Positions 14,575-23,047 of a stretch of DNA of 37,754 nt are shown here, piece after piece. Made by a program: the position numbers and the translations under genes. Numbering within the stretch: the stretch's first letter is position 1; each line of letters begins with the position of its first letter. The notes below the pieces were generated by a model, which was given only the letters and a program-made list of their open reading frames with translations, searched no databases and was not told where the DNA came from. Origin of the DNA: Omnitrophica bacterium GWA2_41_15 (GTDB taxonomy: Bacteria > Omnitrophota > Gorgyraeia > Gygaellales > UBA12090); the NCBI GenBank assembly GCA_919902675.1, contig CAKKRH010000043.1, positions 1 through 37,754 on the forward strand, given 5' to 3'.

Positions 14575-15642
14575 TTAAGTCGCGGCGCCGCGTTTGGCTT
14601 CTTCCGCTGCCGAGAGCGCGCTCACAAACTCGTCAAGTTCACCCTCTAAAACACTCTCTAATTGATACACGGTCAGCCCGACGCGGTGGTCGGTTACCCG
14701 GCGGTCCGGATAATTATAGGTGCGGATTTTCTCACTGCGGTCTCCGGTGCCAATCTGCGAGCGGCGCTCCTGGGTAACCTTAGCCAATTCATCCTGGCGC
14801 ATTTTATCCAGGATCCTGGTCTTTAACACCCTTAAGGCCTTATTCCTGTTCTTTAACTGCGAACGTTCATCCTGACAAGTTACCACCGTTGCCGTAGGCA
14901 GATGGGTAATCCTTACCGCCGAATCCGTGGTGTTTACCGATTGTCCCCCTGGGCCCGAAGACCTGAAGACATCAATTTTTAAATCCTTGGGGTCAATGAC
15001 TATATCCACATCCTTGGCCTCCATCATCACCGCTACAGTAGCGGTTGAGGTATGGATTCGCCCCGAGGCCTCGGTTGCCGGCACCCGCTGGACCCGGTGC
15101 ACCCCGGACTCATACTTAAATCCTTTATAGGCGCCTTTTCCTTTAACTGAAAAGATTGCCTCTTTAAAGCCTCCTACTTCCGTAAGATTCCCGGACATCA
15201 TTTCTACATCCCACTTATGATTCAGGGCGTATTTGTTGTACATCCTAAAGAGATTTCCCACAAAGATACCGGCTTCATCCCCTCCGGTTCCGGCCCGGAT
15301 TTCAACTATGACATCCCGGTTTTCTTCCGTATCCTCCCCCTGAAGGAGTTTTTTTAATTCTCCTTCAAGATTAGTTATCTTTTCCCTTAATTCCGGGATT
15401 TCTTTTTTAACCAACAGCCCAAATTCCGCGTCCGCGGATTCATTCCCGGCCATTTCTTCAAGCTCTTTTAATTCTCCCGACAAGGTTTTAAACCGGCGGT
15501 ATTTATTAACCGCCTCCCCAATATCAGAGAACTCCTTGGCCAATTTCTGATATTGGTTTTTATCCTGGATAAGAACCGGGTCAGCCAGCTTATGCTCCAG
15601 CTCGGCATAACGCTTTTCTATATTTTCTAATTTCTCAAACAT
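14575..15642 (-). CDS. prfA: Peptide chain release factor 1
   Basis: Recognises UAG and UAA stop codons and triggers peptide release. The recognition motif PAT is in HRVQRVPATEASGRIHTST, which marks RF1 rather than RF2 (SPF). The catalytic GGQ is in SSGPGGQSVNTTDSAVRITH. 355 residues, normal length. The N-terminal coiled-coil domain (LENIEKRYAELEHKL) is present. It is followed by prmC, which modifies its GGQ. Confidence 0.97.
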   Translation of the reverse strand: MFEKLENIEKRYAELEHKLADPVLIQDKNQYQKLAKEFSDIGEAVNKYRRFKTLSGELKELEEMAGNESADAEFGLLVKKEIPELREKITNLEGELKKLLQGEDTEENRDVIVEIRAGTGGDEAGIFVGNLFRMYNKYALNHKWDVEMMSGNLTEVGGFKEAIFSVKGKGAYKGFKYESGVHRVQRVPATEASGRIHTSTATVAVMMEAKDVDIVIDPKDLKIDVFRSSGPGGQSVNTTDSAVRITHLPTATVVTCQDERSQLKNRNKALRVLKTRILDKMRQDELAKVTQERRSQIGTGDRSEKIRTYNYPDRRVTDHRVGLTVYQLESVLEGELDEFVSALSAAEEAKRGAAT

Positions 15643-15702
15643 ATTGTCTTAACGGATAACACAGGTATAGAGTAATTAGGAAAACTATACGCTATACGCT
15701 AA

Positions 15703-15900
15703 TTATTTCTTGTATTTCTTTATAAATTTATCCACCCTTCCGGCTGAATCAATAAGTTTTTGCTTTCCGGTATAAAAGGGATGGCACTTGGAACAAATTT
15801 CCACCCGGATATTCGGCTTGGTGGAACGGGTATGGATAACCTCGCCGCAGGCGCAGATAATGGTTGAATCCTGATACTTGGGATGAATTCCTTCTTTCAT
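15703..15900 (-). CDS. rpmE: 50S ribosomal protein L31, zinc-binding type
   Basis: A 65-residue ribosomal protein. KEGIHPKY at the start, [12 protein letters not shown] and [15 protein letters not shown] give the CxC and CxxC zinc pairs of the C+ form. The ATG at 15900 follows AAGGAGGAAAGAAAA, the best ribosome site; an upstream in-frame start at 15927 lacks one. It lies in the conserved rho-rpmE-prfA-prmC order. Confidence 0.96.
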   Translation of the reverse strand: MKEGIHPKYQDSTIICACGEVIHTRSTKPNIRVEICSKCHPFYTGKQKLIDSAGRVDKFIKKYKK

Positions 15901-15964
15901 TTTTCTTTCCTCCTTAATGAGCCCCACCTGACGAGCGAGGCGAATTAATCCCGAAGCGCGCGAA

Positions 15965-15985
15965 GTAAATTTCGCGGAAATTTAC
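15965..15985. repeat. Perfect 9-bp hairpin between rho and rpmE
   Basis: GTAAATTTC and GAAATTTAC flank a 3-nt loop, 55 nt after the rho stop. There is no T run, so it is not a typical intrinsic terminator; it may be an RNA-processing or stability signal within the operon. Confidence 0.5.
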
Positions 15986-16039
15986 GAGCGTTTACGCAAG
16001 GGATAACCTTTAAAATTAGATTAACACGAAAATATACAC

Positions 16040-17296
16040 TTACCTGTTCATACTGCCTAAGAACTCAGTATTGGACTTGGTCTTACCGAGCTTTTCAATC
16101 AAAAGCTCCATTGCCTCCACATTATTTAATTCATTCAGCACCTTGCGCAGAATCCAGACCTTATTCAACTCATCCGGCTTAAGCAGAAGCTCTTCATGCC
16201 GGGTATTTGAACGTTTAATCTCTATCGCCGGATATATTCTTCTTTGAAAGAGATTGCGGTCAAGCTGAATCTCCATATTGCCGGTTCCTTTGAACTCCTC
16301 AAAAATAACCTCGTCCATACGGCTGCCGGTATCAACAAGGGCGGTAGCGATTATGGTCAAGCTTCCTCCCTCATCAACAGCCCTGGCCGCCCCGAAAAAA
16401 CGTTTGGGCTTCTGCAAGGCGTTGGCATCAACTCCTCCGGAGAGAATCTTTCCGCTGTGGGGAATAACCGAGTTATATGCCCGGGCAAGCCTGGTGATAC
16501 TGTCTAAAAGGATCACCACATCCTTCTTGTGCTCAATTAAACGCTTGGCCTTCTCAAGCACCACTTCAGCTACCTGGACATGGCGCTCCGGCGGTTCGTC
16601 GAAAGTTGAGGAAATCACCTCACCCTTAACCAAGCGCTGCATCTCGGTTACCTCTTCCGGACGTTCATCAATCAAAAGAACAATCAAAATCACATCCGGA
16701 TTATTCTGCATAACGGAATTGGCTATCTTCTGCAGAAGCACGGTCTTGCCGCTGTAAGGAGGAGCCACAATCAAACCGCGCTGGCCCTTACCGATAGGGG
16801 CAAGCAAATCCATAATCCGCATCGAAACCTCATTGGGGCTGATCTCTAAGACAAACCTGTCGTGAGGATAGACGGGGGTAAGATTATCAAAAAGCACCTT
16901 TTCCTTAAGGCCTTCGGGATTTTCAAAATTCACCGCCTCAACCTTAAGCAGGGCGAAATATTTCTCGCCTTCCTTGGGCGGACGAATCTGGCCGCTTACC
17001 GTATCGCCGGTGCGCATATCAAACTTGCGAATCTGAGAAGGAGAAACATAGATGTCATCGGGACAAGGCAGATAATTATAATTTGGCGAACGCAGGAAAC
17101 CAAAGCCCTCCGAAAGAATCTCCAGGACCCCCTCTCCGAACATTAACCCGTCTTTTTCCGCCTGGGCCTGGAGGATCTTAAAAATAAGGTCTTGCTTCCT
17201 TATTCCGCTTAAGCCGTTGACGTTCAATTCTTTGGCCAGCTTATTCAACTCCGTGATTTTCATTTCTTTTAAATTTACGATGTTTACTTTTTCCAT
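16040..17296 (-). CDS. rho: Transcription termination factor Rho
   Basis: Hexameric RNA helicase that ends transcription. The N-terminal Rho_N helices ([17 protein letters not shown], residues 10-26) are followed by the cold-shock RNA-binding domain ([22 protein letters not shown], about residues 65-86) and the ATPase with Walker A APPYSGKT (178-185), a Walker B strand ending [13 protein letters not shown], and the Q-loop/R-loop region SGGVDANAL. 418 residues matches the family. The start overlaps coaE by 13 nt and has AAGGAGAA upstream. Confidence 0.97.
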   Translation of the reverse strand: MEKVNIVNLKEMKITELNKLAKELNVNGLSGIRKQDLIFKILQAQAEKDGLMFGEGVLEILSEGFGFLRSPNYNYLPCPDDIYVSPSQIRKFDMRTGDTVSGQIRPPKEGEKYFALLKVEAVNFENPEGLKEKVLFDNLTPVYPHDRFVLEISPNEVSMRIMDLLAPIGKGQRGLIVAPPYSGKTVLLQKIANSVMQNNPDVILIVLLIDERPEEVTEMQRLVKGEVISSTFDEPPERHVQVAEVVLEKAKRLIEHKKDVVILLDSITRLARAYNSVIPHSGKILSGGVDANALQKPKRFFGAARAVDEGGSLTIIATALVDTGSRMDEVIFEEFKGTGNMEIQLDRNLFQRRIYPAIEIKRSNTRHEELLLKPDELNKVWILRKVLNELNNVEAMELLIEKLGKTKSNTEFLGSMNR

Positions 17297-17907
17297 ATAC
17301 TTATTCTCCTTGGAAGCTTACTTATCCCGCTCGTCAGGCCGGGGACGTGAGGCAAAATGCCTTTACCGCCAGCCGCGATGTCTTTAAAAACTTCCTCTAC
17401 CTGCTTTCTTGTCTGTTGTAACGAACCGTTATTATCTATTATAAAATCCGCCAGGCGAGTCTTCTCCTTCAAAGGCATCTGCAGTTTTATCCTTTTTAAA
17501 GACTCAGCCCTGGATAGGCCTAAACCATTCTCCGATCGCTTTAACTGTTTCTTAAGGCCGGATTTTACCACTATCAGGTAATCGCATTTTTTGTGAAATC
17601 CACTTTCAATCAAAAGCGGAGCGTCAACCACAATCAATCTTTTGGTTTTATTCTCCTTGATCTTTCGCGAAATCTCTTTCTTGACTATAGGATGGATCAG
17701 CCCGCAGAGCTTATCCAGGGATTTTTTGTCGTCGAAAACAAAACCGCCTATTTTAGCCCTGGCCTTGCGTCCGATTAAGCCATGGACTATCTTATCTGCG
17801 TTAATGACATAAGCCCCCAGCTCTTTAAGCATCCTGCTTACGGTGGTCTTGCCGGTAGACAGGCTTCCGGTTACGCCGATAATTAAAGGCCTTTTGTTAA
17901 GAGGCAT
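17284..17907 (-). CDS. coaE: Dephospho-CoA kinase
   Basis: Last step of coenzyme A synthesis: phosphorylates the 3'-OH of dephospho-CoA. The N-terminus [19 protein letters not shown] holds the P-loop [18 protein letters not shown] and [11 protein letters not shown] are the other family motifs. I chose the ATG at 17907 (207 residues, normal); the open frame continues upstream to 17988 but would overlap glgA. The ribosome site is weak, so coupling to glgA (16-nt gap) is likely. Confidence 0.93.
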   Translation of the reverse strand: MPLNKRPLIIGVTGSLSTGKTTVSRMLKELGAYVINADKIVHGLIGRKARAKIGGFVFDDKKSLDKLCGLIHPIVKKEISRKIKENKTKRLIVVDAPLLIESGFHKKCDYLIVVKSGLKKQLKRSENGLGLSRAESLKRIKLQMPLKEKTRLADFIIDNNGSLQQTRKQVEEVFKDIAAGGKGILPHVPGLTSGISKLPRRISIWKK

Positions 17908-17923
17908 ACGCGAACACAATATA

Positions 17924-19312
17924 TCAATCCGATAACCCCTGATAGAGCTTAAGATACTCTTTGGCTGAGCGTTCCCAGGAGAAATCATAAGTAAACGCCC
18001 TCTTGACTAACTTGAGCCATCGCTTCTTATCTTCATACGCGAAGACCGACCTCTTGACCGCGTAGGTGAATGACCTCAAGCTGTAATCCTTGAAGACAAA
18101 ACCATTATCTTCGGAAATCGTATCGCTAAGCCCACCGGTTTTAAAAACCAGGGGAATCGTTCCGTATTTTAAGGCAATCATCTGGCCTAAACCGCAGGGC
18201 TCATAATAAGAAGGCATCAGGAAAATATCCGCGGCCGCGTAAATCTTATGCGCCAGGGGATCGTTGAAATCAAAACACAGGCTCAGATTACGCGGATACT
18301 TTTTAACCATATCTTTTAAAAGATTATGATACTTGGCGTCTCCGTCTCCTAAGACTATCATCTGAACGCGCGAACGCTCGATCAGCTCCTCCAGACCTTG
18401 AGTAACCAGGTCTAAACCTTTCTGCGTAACCAGCCGGCTGACCATCCCTAATAAAGGCACATCTGCTCTGACCGATAAACCGCGTTCTTCCTGAAGCAGT
18501 TTCTTATTGGCGTATTTATCCTCTAAATTAAGCGGAGAATATTTCTTATAAATATACCGGTCCTGGGCGGGATCCCAAACCTTATAATCCAGGCCGTTGA
18601 TTATGCCGAAAAGGTATTTTTTTCTTTGGTGAAGAAGCCCTTCCAGCCCGCAGCCGAATTCCTTGGTCTGAATTTCTTTTGAGTAGGCAAGGCTTACCGT
18701 GCTTAAGCTATCGCTGAAAATAAGCCCGCCTTTTAAGAAGTTAACCTTACCATAAAATTCTAATCCCTCGATTTTAAACAAAGACCAGTCTAATCCTAAT
18801 TTGGGGTATTTCTCTTTATTAAAAACTCCCTGATACGCTAAGTTATGGATAGTGAATACGGTTTTAATATGTTTATAAAATTTATTTTTGGAATAGACTG
18901 TCTTTAGATATACCGGAATGAGCCCGGCCTGCCAATCGTGGCAGTGGATGACATCCGGCCTAAAATTTATCTCAGGTAATATCTCTAAAGCCCGACGGCA
19001 GAAAAAAGAAAATCTCTCTAAGTTATCCGGGTAATCTCCGTTTTTATCTCCATAAAGCCCCTCGCGGTTAAAATAGGCGTCATTTTTTATAAAATACACT
19101 TGCGCGTTCTTTCCAATTTTCGTTACTTCTATATCCGAACCAATAGCACGTGATACGGTTTGCGAGAGACGAGCTGGTTTGTACTTTGGAATAACTACCC
19201 TTACCTCCAGCCCCAATTCTTCAAGCGCCAGAGGAAGCGCGCCCACCACATCAGCCAGCCCCCCGGTCTTGGCAAAAGGCACCATCTCGCTGGCACATAT
19301 AAGAATTTTCAT
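17924..19312 (-). CDS. glgA: Glycogen (starch) synthase
   Basis: GT5 glucosyltransferase that extends alpha-1,4-glucan from ADP-glucose. Nucleotide-sugar site KTGGL at residues 15-19 in SEMVPFAKTGGLADVVGALP; HCHDWQAGLIPVYL, TIHNLAYQGVF and GIINGLDYKVWDP are typical, and the C-terminal donor site is MPSYYEPCGLGQMIALKYG. 462 residues. It points to a carbon store; the small glycogen-binding protein at 6874 may act on the same polymer. Confidence 0.94.
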   Translation of the reverse strand: MKILICASEMVPFAKTGGLADVVGALPLALEELGLEVRVVIPKYKPARLSQTVSRAIGSDIEVTKIGKNAQVYFIKNDAYFNREGLYGDKNGDYPDNLERFSFFCRRALEILPEINFRPDVIHCHDWQAGLIPVYLKTVYSKNKFYKHIKTVFTIHNLAYQGVFNKEKYPKLGLDWSLFKIEGLEFYGKVNFLKGGLIFSDSLSTVSLAYSKEIQTKEFGCGLEGLLHQRKKYLFGIINGLDYKVWDPAQDRYIYKKYSPLNLEDKYANKKLLQEERGLSVRADVPLLGMVSRLVTQKGLDLVTQGLEELIERSRVQMIVLGDGDAKYHNLLKDMVKKYPRNLSLCFDFNDPLAHKIYAAADIFLMPSYYEPCGLGQMIALKYGTIPLVFKTGGLSDTISEDNGFVFKDYSLRSFTYAVKRSVFAYEDKKRWLKLVKRAFTYDFSWERSAKEYLKLYQGLSD

Positions 19313-19320
19313 CTGTCTCT

Positions 19321-19480
19321 CATACTAAAAGTCATAATGACTAATGACGAAATCAGAATAACGGATGAATGTCTAATGTTTCAATGACCAAATGTCGAAT
19401 TTTTTATTAAATTATTTGGCATTTAAGTCATTAGGCATTTGTCATTTATTCGGGATTCGTAATTAGTAATTCGTCATTTA
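19321..19480. repeat. Short-word degenerate repeat between polA and glgA
   Basis: Fills the gap with variants of GACGAAT, AATGTCTAATG and GGCATTTAAGTCATT. The 18-nt word at 19443-19460 (CATTTATTCGGGATTCGT) recurs as an exact inverted copy at 26698-26715. No gene is present. Confidence 0.65.
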
Positions 19481-19484
19481 TGTT

Positions 19485-22040
19485 TTACTTTACAAGTTCC
19501 ATTTCCTGCCAATTCTTTCCCTTTTTTATATTCACCTTTACCGGCACATCCAATTTATGGACATTCTCCATTTTGTCCCTGACTAAGCCGGATACCGCGT
19601 CAAACTCCGCCTCCGGAACCTCAAAAACCAATTCATCATGAATCTGCATAATCAACTTGGCCTTTAATTTCATCTGGGATAAAACCTGATGGATATTGAC
19701 CATTGCTAATTTTATCAGGTCAGCGGCTGAACCCTGAATAGGCGAATTTACCGCCTGGCGTTCGGCGAAGCTGCGCAGAGAGCTGTTTTTATTGTTTATC
19801 TCGGGAAGATGCCTTCTTCGGCCTAAAATTGTCGTGACAAATCCGGTATCTTTAGCCAGGGCTATCTGGCTGGCGATAAATTTATTCACCTTAGGGTAGC
19901 GCAGGAAGTAATTATCAATAAAATCTTGCGCCACGTTTACGGGTATCTCCAGGTCCTTGGCCAAACCAAAACTGCCCATCCCATAGACAATGCCGAAGTT
20001 TATCCTCTTGGCAGTCTCACGCATCTCATCGCTTACCAGGCTCTCTTCAACTCCAAATATAAGTCCGGCGGTCCACTTATGAATGTCCCGGTCCTCGCCA
20101 AAGGCGCGAATCAAGGCCTCATCTCCGGAAAAATGCGCCAGGACCCTCAGTTCAATCTGAGAATAGTCCGCCGAGATAAGCAGGTTGTTTTCTTCAGCGA
20201 TAAAAGCCTTACGGATATCGCGGGCGATTTCACCCCGGACAGGAATATTCTGAAGGTTAGGATTATTTGAAGAAAGCCGCCCTGTTTCTGTGCCGGTCTG
20301 GTCAAAGACCGCGTGTATCCTCCTGGTCTTGGGGTCAATCAATAAGGGCAGGCTGTCTATATAGGTGCTTTTTAACTTGGTCAGCTGGCGGTATTCCAAA
20401 AGGAGAAGGGGTAAGCCGTGCTTTTTGGAAAGCTTACGCAAGACCTCTTCATCGGTGGAAAGCCCGGTCTTGGTCTTTTTAATCACCGGAAGTTTTAACC
20501 TCTCAAAGAGTACATTGGCTAACTGCTTGGGTGAATTTATATTAAACTCCTGCCCTGAATTTAAAGCATAAATTTCCTGAACCAGTTGAGTAAGCCTCAC
20601 CCGCAGCTCAACTGATAAAAGTTCAAGCGCCCGGACATCTATCTTTACGCCGCTGGCCTGCATATCCATAAGCACGCCTATGAGGGGTATCTCCAGCTCA
20701 TAAAGAAGATTATTCAGAGAATATGCTCCTATTTTTTCTCTTAAGACAGGGCTGATCCTGATGATAACATCTAATGCCTGCTCCGGGCTTATCCGGCCCG
20801 GCTGATACCTGCGCTCTAAATACTTATAAGCCAGCTCAACCAAATCAAAGTTGGCGAGTGAAGGCTCTAAAAGATACGCCGCCAGCATGGTATCAAAATA
20901 TAATCCGTTAAGCTCAATACCGTTCTGAGAGAGAAAAATCCCGGCCTCTTTCAGGTTATGGCTTATCTTTTTTATTTTTGAATCAGAAAATATTCTCCTT
21001 AGCTCCTGATCATCTATGGCTAAAGAATAAAACTCCGCGCCCCAGGCGAAATATACCCTGGACTCCTCCCTGGCGGCCACAAAGATAAGCCCTTCAGGGC
21101 ATTTTTTAACCTGTTCCAGAACTTCTTTCTTCCTTAAAGAATTTTCCAGCGGCGCTGCTTGAGCCGGGGCATTTATTTCTTTCTCCGGAGATAGAGGTAA
21201 GGTTTTAAGCAGACTGTTAAATTCCAGCTTTTTAAACAGGGAAAAAAGTTTTTCGTAATCCGGTTCTTTGCGCTTAAGTTTTTCCGGGTCGGGATCCAGC
21301 GGAATATCCGCCTCCAGCCGGAACAATTCATAACTTAAACGAATATTCTCAATATTCTTAAGCAAAGACTCCCTTAAAGAAGCGGATTTTAGTTTCGCTA
21401 AATTATTAATCAGGTTATCCACGCCGCCGAATTCTTTAATTAAGGCTGTCGCTGTCTTTTCCCCCACGCCTTTAACCCCCGGGATATTATCTGATGTATC
21501 ACCCATCAATGAGAAAATATCAATTAACCTTTTAGGCTCCAGTCCGTATTTAAGGACGACCGCCTCATTATCGTACCACACTTCCTTCTTAGGCTCAAAA
21601 ACCTTCACCCGTTCATCCACTAACTGCAGAAGGTCCTTATCGGAACTCACAATCACCGTATCCCAGGAATTCTCTCTGGCAATTCGAGCGAAACTGGCAA
21701 TCAGGTCATCCGCCTCATATCCGGCCAACTCCGATACGGTAATGTTATAGGCTGAAACCGTTTCTTTAATAAGATCCATCTGGGCGGATAATCCCTGGGG
21801 CGCGGGGGGACGCTGGATTTTATATTCTTTATATTTTTTCTGGCGGAAGGTCTCCCGCGAGACATCAAAACAACAGACTATATACTCGGGCGCGTCTTTT
21901 AGAATTTTATTTAAGATACTCACAAAACCAAACACCGCTCCCGTGGGCTGGCCATAGGATGTGGAAAAGTTCGAAAGGGCGTAATAAGCCCGGTAGCATA
22001 GGCCTGAACCGTCAATAAGATATAGCCTGGGATTTGACAT
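19485..22040 (-). CDS. polA: DNA polymerase I
   Basis: Repair and Okazaki-fragment polymerase, 851 residues. The 5' nuclease domain takes the first ~290 residues (LIDGSGLCYRAYYAL, GYEADDLIAS, SLMGDTSDNIPGVKGVGEKTA). The polymerase motifs are intact: A DYSQIELRVLAHFSGD, B RETAKRINFGIVYGMGSFGLA, C IMQIHDELVFEVP. In the middle, the 3'-5' exonuclease domain keeps its fold (SHNLKEAGIFL, FDTMLAAYLLEPS) but lacks the DxE of motif I (the region reads FVAAREESRVYFAW) and the Asp after NLK, so proofreading is probably lost, as in Taq polymerase. Confidence 0.96.
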   Translation of the reverse strand: MSNPRLYLIDGSGLCYRAYYALSNFSTSYGQPTGAVFGFVSILNKILKDAPEYIVCCFDVSRETFRQKKYKEYKIQRPPAPQGLSAQMDLIKETVSAYNITVSELAGYEADDLIASFARIARENSWDTVIVSSDKDLLQLVDERVKVFEPKKEVWYDNEAVVLKYGLEPKRLIDIFSLMGDTSDNIPGVKGVGEKTATALIKEFGGVDNLINNLAKLKSASLRESLLKNIENIRLSYELFRLEADIPLDPDPEKLKRKEPDYEKLFSLFKKLEFNSLLKTLPLSPEKEINAPAQAAPLENSLRKKEVLEQVKKCPEGLIFVAAREESRVYFAWGAEFYSLAIDDQELRRIFSDSKIKKISHNLKEAGIFLSQNGIELNGLYFDTMLAAYLLEPSLANFDLVELAYKYLERRYQPGRISPEQALDVIIRISPVLREKIGAYSLNNLLYELEIPLIGVLMDMQASGVKIDVRALELLSVELRVRLTQLVQEIYALNSGQEFNINSPKQLANVLFERLKLPVIKKTKTGLSTDEEVLRKLSKKHGLPLLLLEYRQLTKLKSTYIDSLPLLIDPKTRRIHAVFDQTGTETGRLSSNNPNLQNIPVRGEIARDIRKAFIAEENNLLISADYSQIELRVLAHFSGDEALIRAFGEDRDIHKWTAGLIFGVEESLVSDEMRETAKRINFGIVYGMGSFGLAKDLEIPVNVAQDFIDNYFLRYPKVNKFIASQIALAKDTGFVTTILGRRRHLPEINNKNSSLRSFAERQAVNSPIQGSAADLIKLAMVNIHQVLSQMKLKAKLIMQIHDELVFEVPEAEFDAVSGLVRDKMENVHKLDVPVKVNIKKGKNWQEMELVK

Positions 22041-22113
22041 ACAGAAGAGAAAAACTGAACTTTCCCGCTTTTCGAATCTTTATTAGATATTAGGCTTTAT
22101 GAGGAAATTTTGG

Positions 22114-22180
22114 TTTAACCCGGATTTTGCAATAGGTTTCGAGAAAAATGGCCTAAATCATATCGCAAATTACGGGTTTA
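22114..22180. repeat. Palindromic element, shortened copy
   Basis: Begins TTTAACCCGGATTTTGCAAT, contains the arm GGTTTCGAGAAAAATGGCCTA found in the right arm of the 6665-6850 element, and ends ATCGCAAATTACGGGTTTA, an inverted copy of the start. The central part of the large element is missing. Its last three bases supply the TAA stop of the TPR gene (22178-22180). Confidence 0.7.
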
Positions 22181-22927
22181 TAGAAGCAGCTTGCTCAGAG
22201 TAGCATCCAGCAGGTTGTTTACTTGACTGTCTTGGGGGTCCAACTCTTTGGCTTCCATATACATCTTCAAGGCGTTAAGATAATCTTTATCCTGATAGAA
22301 GGCATTTCCTTCGCTTAGATGCCTCTGGAGGCGTGATTCTTTATCACTTATCGTCGCGCGCTTAAATGAGGAAATTTCTTTCTTAAGGCTGGAGGCCTCA
22401 ACTTCGATATAGCTGTCCATCACCTCAGGAATAACCATGCCAATTTCATAGACCCGGCTTTTTGCCTCCTGGACCGCCGGATTATTTTTATTGCCCAGCT
22501 CTATGAATTTCAGCCAATACTTAGCCGCCAGTAGGAAATTGCCGTCTTTCTCAGACAAAAGAGCCAGGCGCGAATAGGCCTCTATGCTTTCAGGCTCAAT
22601 ACTCACGGCTTTCAATAGGCATTCTGAGGCAATCTCAAACTCTCCCATCATCTCATACACCGAGCCCAAATCATTATAAAGATGGGCTGAGGCCGGGTCT
22701 ATAGCGGATGCCTTCTGGTAAAATCCCAAGGCATCATTAAGCATGCCAGATTCCTGGGCAGAGTGGCCTTGTCTATGAAATTCAACCGCTTCCTCTTTGA
22801 GTAAATGAGCGCAAAAGGCAGGGGCACTGATGAGCGAAAATAATAGAATTAATATTACGCGTTTAATGTTACCGGAAGAACACCTTTCTGGATGGGTCAT
22901 TTGACGTATATCAATAGAATAATACAC
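22178..22927 (-). CDS. Exported TPR-repeat protein
   Basis: A 249-residue protein. Residues 22-40 are a signal sequence or anchor (KRVILILLFSLISAPAFCA). About three TPR units follow (HRQGHSAQESGMLNDALGFYQKAS, AHLYNDLGSVYEMMGEFEIA, AYSRLALLSEKDGNFLLAA), then a helical linker and a final TPR (GNAFYQDKDYLNALKMYMEAKELDP). It is likely a periplasmic or membrane scaffold. The exact function is unknown. The stop is provided by the repeat at 22114-22180. Alternative starts exist among the first 20 residues. Confidence 0.75.
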   Translation of the reverse strand: MYYSIDIRQMTHPERCSSGNIKRVILILLFSLISAPAFCAHLLKEEAVEFHRQGHSAQESGMLNDALGFYQKASAIDPASAHLYNDLGSVYEMMGEFEIASECLLKAVSIEPESIEAYSRLALLSEKDGNFLLAAKYWLKFIELGNKNNPAVQEAKSRVYEIGMVIPEVMDSYIEVEASSLKKEISSFKRATISDKESRLQRHLSEGNAFYQDKDYLNALKMYMEAKELDPQDSQVNNLLDATLSKLLL

Positions 22928-22937
22928 AAAATATTAT

Positions 22938-23002
22938 TGTCAAGTAAAATCTGCCTCTGGCGCTTAGATTTTACTTGATTCTGAGCTATGCGAAGAATCT
23001 TA
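22938..23002. repeat. Two-hairpin dispersed repeat, copy B
   Basis: Nearly identical to 7266-7331: the first 47 nt match exactly, including the 11-bp AAGTAAAATCT stem; the second hairpin GATTCT/AGAATC is kept with a slightly changed loop. After it, part of the loop word (AATCTGCCTCTGGC) is repeated once more near 23010-23024. Confidence 0.8.
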
Positions 23003-23047
23003 TCAAGAGAATCTGCCTCTGGCTGCCGGCAGGCAGGGCTTCGCGGT

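Noticed and set aside
16278-16757. A 159-codon plus-strand frame inside rho
   Set aside because: Antisense of the conserved ATPase domain; no signal for translation.
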